Assembly: GCA_963749825.1 (NCBI GenBank)
Contig: CAVVOI010000009.1
Coordinates: 1-64,000, forward strand
Reading direction: 5' to 3'
DNA length: 64,000 bases
Origin: UBA11865 sp963749825
GTDB lineage: Bacteria > Chloroflexota > Anaerolineae > Promineifilales > Promineifilaceae
This document shows, piece after piece, positions 52,129 to 61,743 of this stretch. The notes beneath the pieces are model-generated. The model did no database searches and had not been told where the DNA came from. It was given only the letters and a program-made list of their open reading frames with translations. Position numbers and translations under genes: made by a program. The stretch's first letter is position 1; the number at the start of each line of letters is the position of its first letter.

Positions 52129-54546
52129 CTAACGGTAAAAGATCGGGTAACTGGTTGGGTCAACCTCATTCATAATTTCGTATACAGCCTCAAAAATCTG
52201 TTCTGCATTGGGTTTTGACCAGTAGTCGCCATCGGAACCGTAGGCCGGCCGGTGTGGTGCGGCCGTTAAGGTGCGCGGTTCTGAATCCAACCACCAGAAG
52301 CCACCCTGTTTTTCGATTACTTCTTGCAGCATATAGGCTGTTGCACCACCGGGTACATCTTCGTCAACAAAGATGATATGTCCGGTCTTCTTTAATGAAT
52401 CAACGATTTTACCCTGGATATCAAATGGTAGAAGAGATCTGACGTCGATAACTTCGACATCGATACCGAAGTCGCTTAATGTCTCGGCTGTCTCTATGGC
52501 GATTCGGCATAGTGCCCCATAGGTGACAAGTGTTACGTCGTCTCCGGATCTAATTATCTCGGGCACGCCGACAGGGATTGTGACTTCGGCGATGTTTTCA
52601 GGCAATCGTTCTTTCAAACGGTAGCTATTCAGGACTTCAATTATCAGACCGGGTTCATCCGATAATAAGAGCGTATTGTAAAAACCGGCCGCTTGGGTCA
52701 TGTTGCGCGGCACCAAAACATAAATCCCGCGTACGAGATGAATGATTCCGGCCATAGGCGAGCCTGAGTGCCAAATTCCTTCCAAGCGATGTCCGCGAGT
52801 TCGAATGATAACCGGCGCTTTTTGCCCGCCATGTGTACGCCATTGTAGTGTCGCCAGGTCGTCGGAAATCAGCTGTAGAGCGTAAAGCAGATAGTCCAGG
52901 TATTGGATCTCGGCTATCGGACGTAATCCGCGCATGGCCAGTCCTATCGCTTGGCCGATGATGGTTAACTCCCTGATGCCGGTATCTGACACGCGCAGGT
53001 TTCCATACTTTCTCTGTAGGCCAGCGAAACCCTGGTTAACATCGCCAAGACGGCCCACATCCTCGCCAAAGGCAATCACCCGCTCATCCCGCTCAAGCAT
53101 GGCGTCAAAGCAGGCATTTAAGACCTTAAAACCATTGATTCGCGGAGATTCCTTTCCCAAAACAGGTCTTATTTCTGGCACCTTTAATGCCGATAACGAT
53201 GAATGGCTGTGAAGATGGGTTGTGTATTGCCGTCGGCCGGACCCATCGATCTTTTGCTTAATCTCTATGAGTTCTTGCCTGCATTCGCTTTGGTCATCCT
53301 TCACGGCGATCAAGGCTTCGCCGATTGCCGATAAAACATCCCGGTGATGAGGCACTCGGAGACGTGCCAGCTTTTGTTTAATGCGTTGGAGTTTTGCCCC
53401 TTGTTCATTATTGGCGCAGCCGGTTTCCAAAATCCGGGAAACGGTTTCGATTTCAGAGCGAATGGGTGCTAGGTATGCTTCCCAGGCTTCAATCCGGATA
53501 TTTTCGACTAGTTCCCGACTTTTCTCTTCAATTTCTTGAAGCTCGTCCTCGTTCGCCAGGCCTTCGTCTATAATCCATTGGCGCAACTTTACCAGGCAGT
53601 CGTGGTCGCGTTCCCAAGCCAAACGATCGGCGCTTTTGTACCGTTCCTGACTACCGGAGGTCGAATGACCTTGGGGTTGGGTCATCTCGGTCACATGAAT
53701 GATCGACGGTATGTGATCCGTCCGGGCGATTTCGGCCGCTCTCCGGTAGGTAGCTATCAACTTCGGATAGTCCCAACCTTTGACGACATAGATATCATAA
53801 CCATCGTTGGTGCCTGGATTCCGTTGAAAGCCACTCAGTAACTCTGAGATATTGGCTTTTGTGATCTGGTCTTCATTTGGAACAGATATGCCATAATCAT
53901 CATCCCAAATAGATAGGACTAACGGCCCTTTTAACACCCCAATAGCATTGAGCGATTCCCAAAACATGCCTTCTGCACAACTGGCATTTCCAATGGTGCC
54001 GAATGCGATTTCGTTGCCGTTATCAGAAAAGTTTGAGAGGGTGCGAAGATCCTTTAATTCGCGATAGAGGCGTGATGCGTAGGCAAGACCCACCAGTCGC
54101 GGCATTTGTGACGCGGTTGGTGAGAGGTCGGCCGCCGAATTAACCATCTGTAGATGGTTTTTCCAGGTGCCATCCTCATTCAAAAGCCGGCTGGCGAAAT
54201 GAGCGTTCATTTGGCGGCCGGCAGAATCGGGCTCGGCCAAGACATCTGCATGTGCATATAGTTGGGCAAAAAACCGGTGCAAGTTTGTTGCCCCGAGAGC
54301 GAGCATAAGCGTTTGATCTCGATAATAGCCTGAACGAAAATCCCCTGACTGAAAAACCTTGGCCATCGCTAGTTGAGCCACTTCTTTCCCATCGCCAAAA
54401 ATACCGAACTTGGCTTTACCGCTCAGAACCTCTCGCCGGCCGATCAGGCTGGCTTGCCGGCTTTGAAAGGCTACTTCGTAATCGACCAGAACTTCTTTGC
54501 GGTCAAACGAGCTTTTTGCTACTTTTGCTTTTTCCACTTCAATCAT
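52129..54546 (-). CDS. 2-oxo acid dehydrogenase E1, alpha and beta fused
   Basis: 805 residues. Residues about 20-370 are the alpha part, with thiamine-diphosphate motif GNASCAEGMFWESLNAIGVL (usually GDG) and IWDDDYGISVPNED; residues about 470-795 are the beta part (VIAFGEDVGRLGDVNQGFAG, then RTRGHRLEGIWHSGSPMAG). Most bacteria encode these separately; the fusion is known from several phyla including Bacteroidota. It decarboxylates a 2-oxo acid and loads the lipoyl group of E2 encoded next. A helical linker of about 100 residues (LQRIKQKLARLRVPHHRDVL) joins the halves. No obvious ribosome site before 54546. Confidence 0.93.
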   Translation of the reverse strand: MIEVEKAKVAKSSFDRKEVLVDYEVAFQSRQASLIGRREVLSGKAKFGIFGDGKEVAQLAMAKVFQSGDFRSGYYRDQTLMLALGATNLHRFFAQLYAHADVLAEPDSAGRQMNAHFASRLLNEDGTWKNHLQMVNSAADLSPTASQMPRLVGLAYASRLYRELKDLRTLSNFSDNGNEIAFGTIGNASCAEGMFWESLNAIGVLKGPLVLSIWDDDYGISVPNEDQITKANISELLSGFQRNPGTNDGYDIYVVKGWDYPKLIATYRRAAEIARTDHIPSIIHVTEMTQPQGHSTSGSQERYKSADRLAWERDHDCLVKLRQWIIDEGLANEDELQEIEEKSRELVENIRIEAWEAYLAPIRSEIETVSRILETGCANNEQGAKLQRIKQKLARLRVPHHRDVLSAIGEALIAVKDDQSECRQELIEIKQKIDGSGRRQYTTHLHSHSSLSALKVPEIRPVLGKESPRINGFKVLNACFDAMLERDERVIAFGEDVGRLGDVNQGFAGLQRKYGNLRVSDTGIRELTIIGQAIGLAMRGLRPIAEIQYLDYLLYALQLISDDLATLQWRTHGGQKAPVIIRTRGHRLEGIWHSGSPMAGIIHLVRGIYVLVPRNMTQAAGFYNTLLLSDEPGLIIEVLNSYRLKERLPENIAEVTIPVGVPEIIRSGDDVTLVTYGALCRIAIETAETLSDFGIDVEVIDVRSLLPFDIQGKIVDSLKKTGHIIFVDEDVPGGATAYMLQEVIEKQGGFWWLDSEPRTLTAAPHRPAYGSDGDYWSKPNAEQIFEAVYEIMNEVDPTSYPIFYR

Positions 54547-54777
54547 GAAGAAAATGTTTCTAAAGGCGAGAATTGGATCAGATACCTAGTTCAAATATAG
54601 GCGTTTCCCGGGAACATTACAGTAATAGTTGATACGGTTTCGGCCCGTTAGACAATGAAAATCATCCGCCTCTAAGGATTATTCACACTATGATTATTTG
54701 TGTAATTTGGCGTCAAGGGAATCGCCAAAAATTGATTCTGTGTTAGGCTCTGAAGATTGTATCGTCGATTTTAGTAT

Positions 54778-55473
54778 TTATTCCAACGGCGTCACCGAAA
54801 AGTTATCAAAGGCAACTCGAAGGCCACCTGGCGTAAATGTCTCGGCCATCAAGCCAATATCTCCTTTGCGGAGTTCATCATTTGACGCCCGGCCAACCTC
54901 TTGATCGTTGATGAAGAATATCATATCTTGCCCTCGAACAACGGCACGTAGTGTATTAGTCACATTAAAACCTTGCCGAACTGCCGCTGAACTAAACCAA
55001 TCTTGGTCGACAATCACTTGTTGATCGAGGCAGCTATCATAGCAGCGGCCGATGAAAACAAACCCGTCGCTGCTTACTTTGAAAACATAGAAACTATTAT
55101 CCTCGCCGTCTACCCTGAACAACATGCCGTAACCATTATCCAGGGCGCCCTCTAACGGCGTAGCCTCCACCACATACTGGCCATCTTCAAAAGAGAGCCC
55201 GGCAGTGACCCAAAATATACCGCCACTCTCTTCCACCAATAGTTCGTAAACGCCGTCAACGATATTGCCGACCGCCCCAACATCTTCGCCACTTGTCCAA
55301 GTGCCGATTGAATCGAACATTTCGTGATAAGGTTCGGTAGAAACCGGTGTTGAATCCTGAGAAATCAACCACCAGGCCGATACCCCTGCGACGACCAATA
55401 GTGAAGCTATGAATATCAACAGGATGGTTCTATTGTTTCGCCCTGGTATATTTTCTGATTCAAGATCTGACAT
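54778..55473 (-). CDS. membrane-anchored beta-sandwich protein, paralogue A
   Basis: 231 residues from the ATG at 55473. One N-terminal anchor (LLIFIASLLVVAGVSAWWLI) and an outer domain of about 190 residues built like a concanavalin/DUF1080-type sandwich: YGMLFRVDGEDNSFYVFKVS, FFINDQEVGRASNDELRKGD, DIGLMAETFTPGGLRVAFDN. A cysteine pair in RCYDSCLD is shared with the neighbouring paralogue. It probably binds glycan or another surface ligand; no enzymatic residues identified. Confidence 0.72.
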   Translation of the reverse strand: MSDLESENIPGRNNRTILLIFIASLLVVAGVSAWWLISQDSTPVSTEPYHEMFDSIGTWTSGEDVGAVGNIVDGVYELLVEESGGIFWVTAGLSFEDGQYVVEATPLEGALDNGYGMLFRVDGEDNSFYVFKVSSDGFVFIGRCYDSCLDQQVIVDQDWFSSAAVRQGFNVTNTLRAVVRGQDMIFFINDQEVGRASNDELRKGDIGLMAETFTPGGLRVAFDNFSVTPLE

Positions 55474-55518
55474 TACGCAATGGTTCTTCCAATTGTTTGA
55501 ACCGGACAATTGAGATGG

Positions 55519-56172
55519 CTAGGGAGGATTGACGCTGAAATTATCGAAAAGTACGTGAACACCGGATTCACCGAGAGCTTCGACCATAACGGCAATGTCT
55601 CCTTCTGACAAACGGCTATCGGCCGTCCGGCCAATCTCTGTACCGTTGACAAAAAAGGTCATCTTTGGACCATCGGCAACCACACGGAGTTGGTTGGTAG
55701 CCATCAAGCCGGTTTTAACAGCAGGGGAACGAAACCAGTCTCCGCCAATGAGAGCGACAGCCTCTGTCTCGCACAAATCCTGACAGTAGCCTATCCAGAC
55801 GTATCCGTCACCGCTAACCTCAAAAACATAAAAGGAATCAGTGGCTTCATCGACTCTGAACAACATGCCATAGCCATTATTCAAGGGTCCATCGATTTGT
55901 GTGGCTTCCAACTCATAGACGCCATCGGCGAAATTTTCCCCGGCCGAGGCAAGATATAAACCGTTGTTGCTCTTGACAAGCAAGTCATACGATCCATCGA
56001 GAACCCTACCTTGGACGTCGGTTGAGCTACCGCTACCCCAGTTGCCAGGAGAATCGAAGCTTTCGCTATAAGGCCCGGTATTTAGACTGCTGCAGGCCAC
56101 TGTGGAAAAGGCAAGGGCGAATAATACAAAGATTATGCGGCCGAAACTGGTGATTGTTTGATTCTTGATCAT
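55519..56172 (-). CDS. lipoprotein beta-sandwich protein, paralogue B
   Basis: 217 residues from the ATG at 56172. The signal ends FSTVAC, so it is a lipoprotein, whereas its tandem paralogue A is held by a helix. The outer domain follows the same pattern: YGMLFRVDEATDSFYVFEVS, YCQDLCETEA, FFVNGTEIGRTADSRLSEGD, HVLFDNFSVNPP. About half the residues match A, so this is a tandem duplication with a change of anchor. The start lies 25 bp after the Fe-S oxidoreductase stop, which points to one transcript. Function unknown. Confidence 0.74.
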   Translation of the reverse strand: MIKNQTITSFGRIIFVLFALAFSTVACSSLNTGPYSESFDSPGNWGSGSSTDVQGRVLDGSYDLLVKSNNGLYLASAGENFADGVYELEATQIDGPLNNGYGMLFRVDEATDSFYVFEVSGDGYVWIGYCQDLCETEAVALIGGDWFRSPAVKTGLMATNQLRVVADGPKMTFFVNGTEIGRTADSRLSEGDIAVMVEALGESGVHVLFDNFSVNPP

Positions 56173-56196
56173 ATTGCTATCCAAACCGGACAATGC

Positions 56197-58212
56197 CTAG
56201 CCCATCGCCTCGGCTACGATTTGGGCTACGTCCTTCACTTCCATCTTTTGGCCGGCCTCCGTATTAGCGTCAACCATCATAATGGCGCAGAAGGGGCAAC
56301 CGGTGGCGAGCGTAGTAGCGCCGGTTGCCATTGCTTCCGAAAAGCGATTGACACTCACTGCCTGGCTTCCGTGCTCCTCCTCTTTCCACATCTGTGCGCC
56401 ACCTGCCCCACAGCAAAATGAGTCACTCCGATTGCGATCCATTTCCAATAGGACCAGGCCTGCCTTCGCCAGTGCGTCACGCGGCGCATCGTAAACATCA
56501 TTGTACCGTCCTAAATAGCAAGGATCGTGGAAGGTCGTCTTCGTTAGAAGCCCCTCATTTTGAAATGTTAGTTTTCCTTGACCTATCAAGTTGGCTATGA
56601 ATTGGGTGTGGTGCATGACCCGGTAGATGCCGCCCAGAGCAGGATACTCCTTACCAAGGGTATTGAAACAGTGGGGGCAACTGGCGACGATGGTTTTATC
56701 TTCGGCGCCAATGCCATTCAGCGTTTCAATGTTCATAAGCGCCATTTCGTAGAATAGATACTCATTTCCGGCCCGGCGGGCGCTATCACCCGTACAACTT
56801 TCATTGTTGCCCAAGACCGCGTAATTTACACCCGCACCGTCTAATACAGTGGCCATTGCCCGGGCGATTTTTTGTGCATTAGGATCATATGCTCCTGCGC
56901 AACCAACCCAAAATAGCACGTCGAATTCAGGGTTTTCTTCGACTGTAGGCACCTTGAAATCAAGCTCGTTCGCCCAGGCCATTCGGTCTTCAGTCATGCC
57001 CCAAGGATTCGCCATTCTTTCCATGCCGGTAAAGGCCGCCCTCAGTTCGTGGGGGAAAGTGCTTTCCATAAGGACCTGATTTTGGCGCATGTTGATAATG
57101 TCAAACATGGGCTCGTTGCCAACTGGGCAGACCTCGACACAGGCCCCGCATGTTGTGCAAGCCCAGACTGCGCTCTCGCTCGTCGCGTACTCTAGTAGAA
57201 TGTCCTTATCGTCGCCTCCCTTGGATAAAGAGGCCATGTTACTACGCAAATAATAGCGTTTGTTAATTTCAATGGCTGCTGGAGATAGCTCTTTACCGGT
57301 CACATAGGCCGGGCATGCTTCCTGGCAGCGGTTACACATAATGCAGGCATAAGCGTCCAAAATCTGGGTTTGGGCAAGATCGGTCAGGTGAGCCGCGCCA
57401 AATTGCTCGATGGATTCGTCCTCGAAATTGAGCGGATCCACCGCGCCCAAGGATCTGCGTTTCGGCCGGGTGGCAATATTCAGAGGGCCCATGAATAGAT
57501 GGGCGTGTTTGGTATATGGGAAGTAAGGCAGGAAAAGTAAGATCACACCTAGAGCCAGCCACCAACAAACATGCCAACCAACGATTGCGGTCTCGACTGA
57601 CAATCCGGCCCAAAGATTGGCTACTAAGTTGGCAAAGAGCTGCCAGGGATCGCCGCCTTCCGCAGCGACCAGGAAACTTTGGCTAAGAAAGCGGAAACCC
57701 ACATGCAGCAGTATGAATACGCCGACGATTAGCGAATCTCTGGGAATGCCTTTGATAGCCTTTGGATTGATAGTGACATTTTTTCGTACTTTTAAGGCCG
57801 GATCTTTGGCTATGAAACGACGTAAAATGAAATAGATGACGCCTATCAAGGCGGCAACACTGAATAAATCGGCCGCCAGCCGGTACAGGCCCCCTAGAGT
57901 GCTGTCTCCCAAAAAGCGAAAGCCAACGATATAGGCTTCCAGAACATCGATCACGTTCACCAGCCCGTAAAAAACGAATCCCCAGGCGACGCCATAATGG
58001 AACAGCGAGGTAAGGCGCCTGTGATGGATGATACCGCCCTGATTCAGAAGGGAAACGAGATAATCGCCAACGAATTTGCCGGTATTCTCGATTTTTATTT
58101 TCCCCTGACCGCGGAAGATGGATTTCGCCATGTAACCAAAGGTCACATAAGCTGCTCCTAGGGAGATGAGGGCTAATAAAGCAAAGAGGATTTTTTCGAT
58201 GGCTGTGAGCAT
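56197..58212 (-). CDS. membrane Fe-S oxidoreductase (heterodisulfide reductase-like)
   Basis: 671 residues from the ATG at 58212. About six membrane segments (NarI-like heme b domain; IIHHRRLTSLFHYGVAWGF carries candidate heme histidines), then two [4Fe-4S] motifs CIMCNRCQEACPA and CTTCGACVEVCPVG, and two CCG domains with ESCTGDSARRAG, CPHCFN, DPCYLGRYND, CCGAGGAQMW and CPFCAIMM. The layout joins HdrE-like and HdrD-like parts, seen in electron carriers that take electrons from flavoproteins such as ETF and pass them to quinone. No partner flavoprotein genes are adjacent. Anchored with catalytic part inside. Confidence 0.92.
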   Translation of the reverse strand: MLTAIEKILFALLALISLGAAYVTFGYMAKSIFRGQGKIKIENTGKFVGDYLVSLLNQGGIIHHRRLTSLFHYGVAWGFVFYGLVNVIDVLEAYIVGFRFLGDSTLGGLYRLAADLFSVAALIGVIYFILRRFIAKDPALKVRKNVTINPKAIKGIPRDSLIVGVFILLHVGFRFLSQSFLVAAEGGDPWQLFANLVANLWAGLSVETAIVGWHVCWWLALGVILLFLPYFPYTKHAHLFMGPLNIATRPKRRSLGAVDPLNFEDESIEQFGAAHLTDLAQTQILDAYACIMCNRCQEACPAYVTGKELSPAAIEINKRYYLRSNMASLSKGGDDKDILLEYATSESAVWACTTCGACVEVCPVGNEPMFDIINMRQNQVLMESTFPHELRAAFTGMERMANPWGMTEDRMAWANELDFKVPTVEENPEFDVLFWVGCAGAYDPNAQKIARAMATVLDGAGVNYAVLGNNESCTGDSARRAGNEYLFYEMALMNIETLNGIGAEDKTIVASCPHCFNTLGKEYPALGGIYRVMHHTQFIANLIGQGKLTFQNEGLLTKTTFHDPCYLGRYNDVYDAPRDALAKAGLVLLEMDRNRSDSFCCGAGGAQMWKEEEHGSQAVSVNRFSEAMATGATTLATGCPFCAIMMVDANTEAGQKMEVKDVAQIVAEAMG

Positions 58213-58339
58213 GGTCTCTTCGTTCCTGATATTGCGACTAGATAAAGCAACGAAAAGTAACGCCCGAATGATATGGTGGTTACGAAGCAAAGTTTATCAT
58301 AGAAAAACAGCCGGACAAAGCTAACAGCCTTCTCTCGTG

Positions 58340-58345
58340 TATAAT
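58340..58345 (+). promoter_or_regulatory. -10 box of a probable leaderless glycosidase transcript
   Basis: TATAAT ends exactly 8 nt before the ATG at 58354; no ribosome site. No good -35 box. Confidence 0.5.
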
Positions 58346-58353
58346 TGTGACCT

Positions 58354-59700
58354 ATGTCACGAAAGGTCTTACCGTTGTTGGGATTGGTTTTGTTGGTCAT
58401 TGCTTTCTGGCCGAATACTGCCTCCCTGTATGAATTAACCGGCGAGGAAGAGTTGCCAGGCCAATTGCGCGGCGCTATCCAATGGATGTACAGCAGCATA
58501 AGGCCTCAGCCTGACCAAGCCCTCAACGTGGAGATACTCCCGGCATCCGAATCGCCATTCGGTATGAATACTTTTTTGGAGCAAGAGGTTTTGCCAGAAG
58601 TGCGGGAGGAAAGCTTTAGCCAGCTGAGCGATGCCGGAATCAAGTACATACGGCAACAATTTCCTTGGGAAGATATCGAAATTCATGGCAAAGATGATTT
58701 CATCGATCGGAGAAATGAGCCGGATGGCGTGGATGCCTGGGCTAAATATGATCATATCGTCGACCTAGCCGATCAATACGACATCGAGATTATCGCCCGC
58801 TTGGATAATCCACCGGCCTGGTCACGAGTAATGACCGATACTATTGGAACCCATGCTCCTCCTGATGACCTTAGCGACTATGGTGATTATGTGGCGGCAG
58901 TCGTCGGCCGTTATCGCGGACAGATCGATTATTTCCAACTATGGAATGAACCCAATATTTACCCTGAATGGGGGGAACAAGCCGTCGATGCCCAAGCCTA
59001 CACGGAGTTATTGTGTACCGGTTACCGACGGGCAAAAGAAACGAATCCCGAAGTTATTATCTTGGCCGGAGCGCTGTCGCCGACGGTGGCACTCAATGGC
59101 CGGGACATGAATGACATCATCTTCCTCCAGCAAATGTACAACTACGGAGCGGGTGATTGCTTTGACATCATGTCTGCCCAGGGTTACGGTTTGTGGTCCG
59201 GGCCAACCGATCACCGGCTTAGGCCAACCGTCATCAATTATCCGCATGTGATCTTGTTGAGGGATGCGATGGTTGAGTACGGCGATGCCGGTAAGCCAAT
59301 TTGGATCAGCGAAGCTGGGTGGAATACGGTGCCAGAGTGGGTAGACGATCCCTTTGGGCGAGTGAACGATGAACAACAAGCTCGCTATGCGGTTGAAGCT
59401 TACCAACGAGCACAAAAAGAATGGCCATGGGCTGATGTCGTCAATTACTGGTTCTTTAAGAGACCTTCCGATCTAGAAAAGGATCAGCCCTGGTATTATT
59501 TCCGATTGCTGGAACCTGACTTCTCACCCACATTGGCCTGGCATTCCCTGGGGGAGTATGCTTCAAGCCCCGAAGCAAGTGCGGTGGAGACACAGCCAAG
59601 TATCTATTACTCCTTGCAACAAGTCAGGCCGGTGTTGGCCTTGACGGGTGGAGCGCTCCTGTTTTTCTGGCTAATCGGCTACCTGGCCCCAAAACCGTAA
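58354..59700 (+). CDS. membrane-anchored clan GH-A glycosidase-like protein
   Basis: 448 residues: N-terminal helix (LPLLGLVLLVIAFW), an outer TIM barrel, and a C-terminal helix (LALTGGALLFFWLIGYL). The barrel carries the two clan-A acids: Glu199 in FQLWNEPNIYP (acid/base) and Glu320 in IWISEAGWNT (nucleophile). The pattern resembles GH39/GH5-type enzymes; the exact family is unclear. It would cut a surface polysaccharide or exopolymer. The next gene, a GT39-like transferase, starts 5 bp after the stop, so the two are coupled and probably act on the same glycan. Confidence 0.82.
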   Translation: MSRKVLPLLGLVLLVIAFWPNTASLYELTGEEELPGQLRGAIQWMYSSIRPQPDQALNVEILPASESPFGMNTFLEQEVLPEVREESFSQLSDAGIKYIRQQFPWEDIEIHGKDDFIDRRNEPDGVDAWAKYDHIVDLADQYDIEIIARLDNPPAWSRVMTDTIGTHAPPDDLSDYGDYVAAVVGRYRGQIDYFQLWNEPNIYPEWGEQAVDAQAYTELLCTGYRRAKETNPEVIILAGALSPTVALNGRDMNDIIFLQQMYNYGAGDCFDIMSAQGYGLWSGPTDHRLRPTVINYPHVILLRDAMVEYGDAGKPIWISEAGWNTVPEWVDDPFGRVNDEQQARYAVEAYQRAQKEWPWADVVNYWFFKRPSDLEKDQPWYYFRLLEPDFSPTLAWHSLGEYASSPEASAVETQPSIYYSLQQVRPVLALTGGALLFFWLIGYLAPKP

Positions 59701-59704
59701 AAAA

Positions 59705-61699
59705 ATGGCGATGGAACGGCGGCACGTCCTGGTTATTCTCGTTATCATCCTATTGCTTTCAGCATTCCTCCGATTCTACCGGCTGGATAGCCAATCTTTT
59801 TGGAACGATGAAGGCAACAGTGCCCGGCTGAGCGAACGTTCTATTAAGTTGATTGTAAAAGGCGCCGCCAGCGATATCCATCCGCCGCTTTATTATCTCA
59901 TTTTGCATGGCTGGCGAGAAATCGTCGGTGATTCGGAATTCGCACTCCGCTCATTTTCCGTTTTTTTAGGAGTGGGCGTAGTTGTCTTGACGTTCGCCCT
60001 CGGCCGTCAATTGTTGGATTGGGCTGGATGGGTAGCCGCCGCGGCCGGGGCCATTTTTGCGGCCATTAACCCGGCCCTGATCTACTACAGTCAAGAAGTT
60101 CGCATGTACGAGTTGTTGGCTTTTCTGGCTGTCCTTTCAACCTGGTTGTTAATCAGGTTGTTACAGCGACCCGGATGGCCAACCGGTTTAGCCATCGCCT
60201 ATATCCTCGTATCGGCCGCCGGACTGTACACTCACTATTTCTTCCCGGCCGTGCTATTAATCCACAACATGATTTTTCTACTTTGGCTATTGAACAGCCT
60301 CAATCAGGCTCGCGTATCCGGTTCTGGTGAAGGTATATTCAAACCTGAGCATAAGCAGGCTGGAGCAAGGAAAAATTCAATTCCACAATGGGTCAAAGAT
60401 GTGATCGTCTGGCTGACGATCATGCTAGCTATCTTGGCCTTGTATCTGCCTTGGTTGCCGATATTTCTGCGCCAGTCAGGTGGCAGGAGCGTTCCCAGGA
60501 TTTCGCCGACATCATTCCTGGTCGAAAGCAATAAGTGGATGGCCTTTGGCCCTACCATAGAGTTGGAAGAAGTTATCATCCCCTTGCTTGGCTATACTAT
60601 TCTGTTTCTCACGGGCCTGTTTTTTGGCTGGAAGTTGAAGCGGCGAGGCATATTTTATTCTTTAACGCTCTTGTTCGGCCTGGTAATACCGGTTGTTGTT
60701 ATGTGGTTAATCGGTGCGACGAAGCCTGAATTCTTGAAGTTTTTACTCGTCGCTGTTCCGCCCTTGTGTTTAATCGCTGGCTCAGGCAGCTGGTGGGCGT
60801 GGAACAAGATGGAATCCAGCAATTTAAAGAGGCTCTTGAGAATCATCGTGGCTTTTTCGCTGGCTTTTGTCGTTTTAGGAACGGGCCGCTCCCTATACAA
60901 TATGTACTTTGATTCCCAATATGCTCGGGCCGATTACCGGGGAATGGTAGCCAGGATCGTTGCCGAAGGTCATCCAAACGCAGCTATCGTCGTCAATGCG
61001 GCCAATCAATGGGAGGTTGTTACCTATTACTATTCCGATAGTGAACTTGTCTTTCCAATTCCGGCCGGATACCCAGATCCGGCTGTAATCGACGATGAAT
61101 TACGGCAGATAACCACAGAGTTCGAGCGAATATACGTGATTTTTTGGGCTGAGGCCGAACGTGATCCCAACCGGCTGGTGGAACGTTGGTTAGATGAAAA
61201 TGCCTTCAAGGCTCGAGATGAGTGGGTAGGTGATGTTCGCTTTGTCACCTACAGTATTCCGGCCGAGATCCCGGCCGGAATTGGCACGAGGCTCGATTTT
61301 CCCGTTGGTGAGGTGATTAAACTAATTGGCTTTACGTCTTCGGATGCTAGGCTAGTTCCAGGCGATATTTACCAACTTTCGCTCTTTTGGCAAGCGGAAG
61401 AAAAAATGGATAAGCGCTACAAGGTCTTTTTACATCTCGTCGATCAGGAAGGCCGTATCGTCAGCCAGCGAGATAGTGAGCCTGGAGGCGGGCTGGCGCT
61501 AACGACAACCTGGCAGCCAGGAACTCTTGTGACTGACAATCATGGCCTTTACATTCCGCTGGATACTCCGCCTGGGGAATACACATTATACATTGGGCTT
61601 TATGATATCGCCGATGCCAGCCAACGCCTGTCCATTTTAGCTGACGACAGCCTGGTTGATGTCCTGCCGATAGCCCAGATTACCGTTGTCCAGGAGTGA
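59705..61699 (+). CDS. GT39-like membrane glycosyltransferase with C-terminal beta domain
   Basis: 664 residues. The first loop carries FWNDEGNSARLSERS, the acidic site of GT-C enzymes, and about ten membrane segments follow (to about residue 410). The C-terminal 250 residues are outside the membrane and end in a beta-sandwich often fused to this group in Chloroflexota (YKVFLHLVDQEGRIVSQRDS, DTPPGEYTLYIGLYD). It should use a lipid-phosphate sugar donor to glycosylate a surface protein or glycan. Starts 5 bp after the glycosidase stop, with no ribosome site of its own. Confidence 0.86.
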   Translation: MAMERRHVLVILVIILLLSAFLRFYRLDSQSFWNDEGNSARLSERSIKLIVKGAASDIHPPLYYLILHGWREIVGDSEFALRSFSVFLGVGVVVLTFALGRQLLDWAGWVAAAAGAIFAAINPALIYYSQEVRMYELLAFLAVLSTWLLIRLLQRPGWPTGLAIAYILVSAAGLYTHYFFPAVLLIHNMIFLLWLLNSLNQARVSGSGEGIFKPEHKQAGARKNSIPQWVKDVIVWLTIMLAILALYLPWLPIFLRQSGGRSVPRISPTSFLVESNKWMAFGPTIELEEVIIPLLGYTILFLTGLFFGWKLKRRGIFYSLTLLFGLVIPVVVMWLIGATKPEFLKFLLVAVPPLCLIAGSGSWWAWNKMESSNLKRLLRIIVAFSLAFVVLGTGRSLYNMYFDSQYARADYRGMVARIVAEGHPNAAIVVNAANQWEVVTYYYSDSELVFPIPAGYPDPAVIDDELRQITTEFERIYVIFWAEAERDPNRLVERWLDENAFKARDEWVGDVRFVTYSIPAEIPAGIGTRLDFPVGEVIKLIGFTSSDARLVPGDIYQLSLFWQAEEKMDKRYKVFLHLVDQEGRIVSQRDSEPGGGLALTTTWQPGTLVTDNHGLYIPLDTPPGEYTLYIGLYDIADASQRLSILADDSLVDVLPIAQITVVQE

Positions 61700-61743
61700 A
61701 CCAACCGACCGTTGTCGCCGTCTCTTCCCCATTCAGTGATTTT

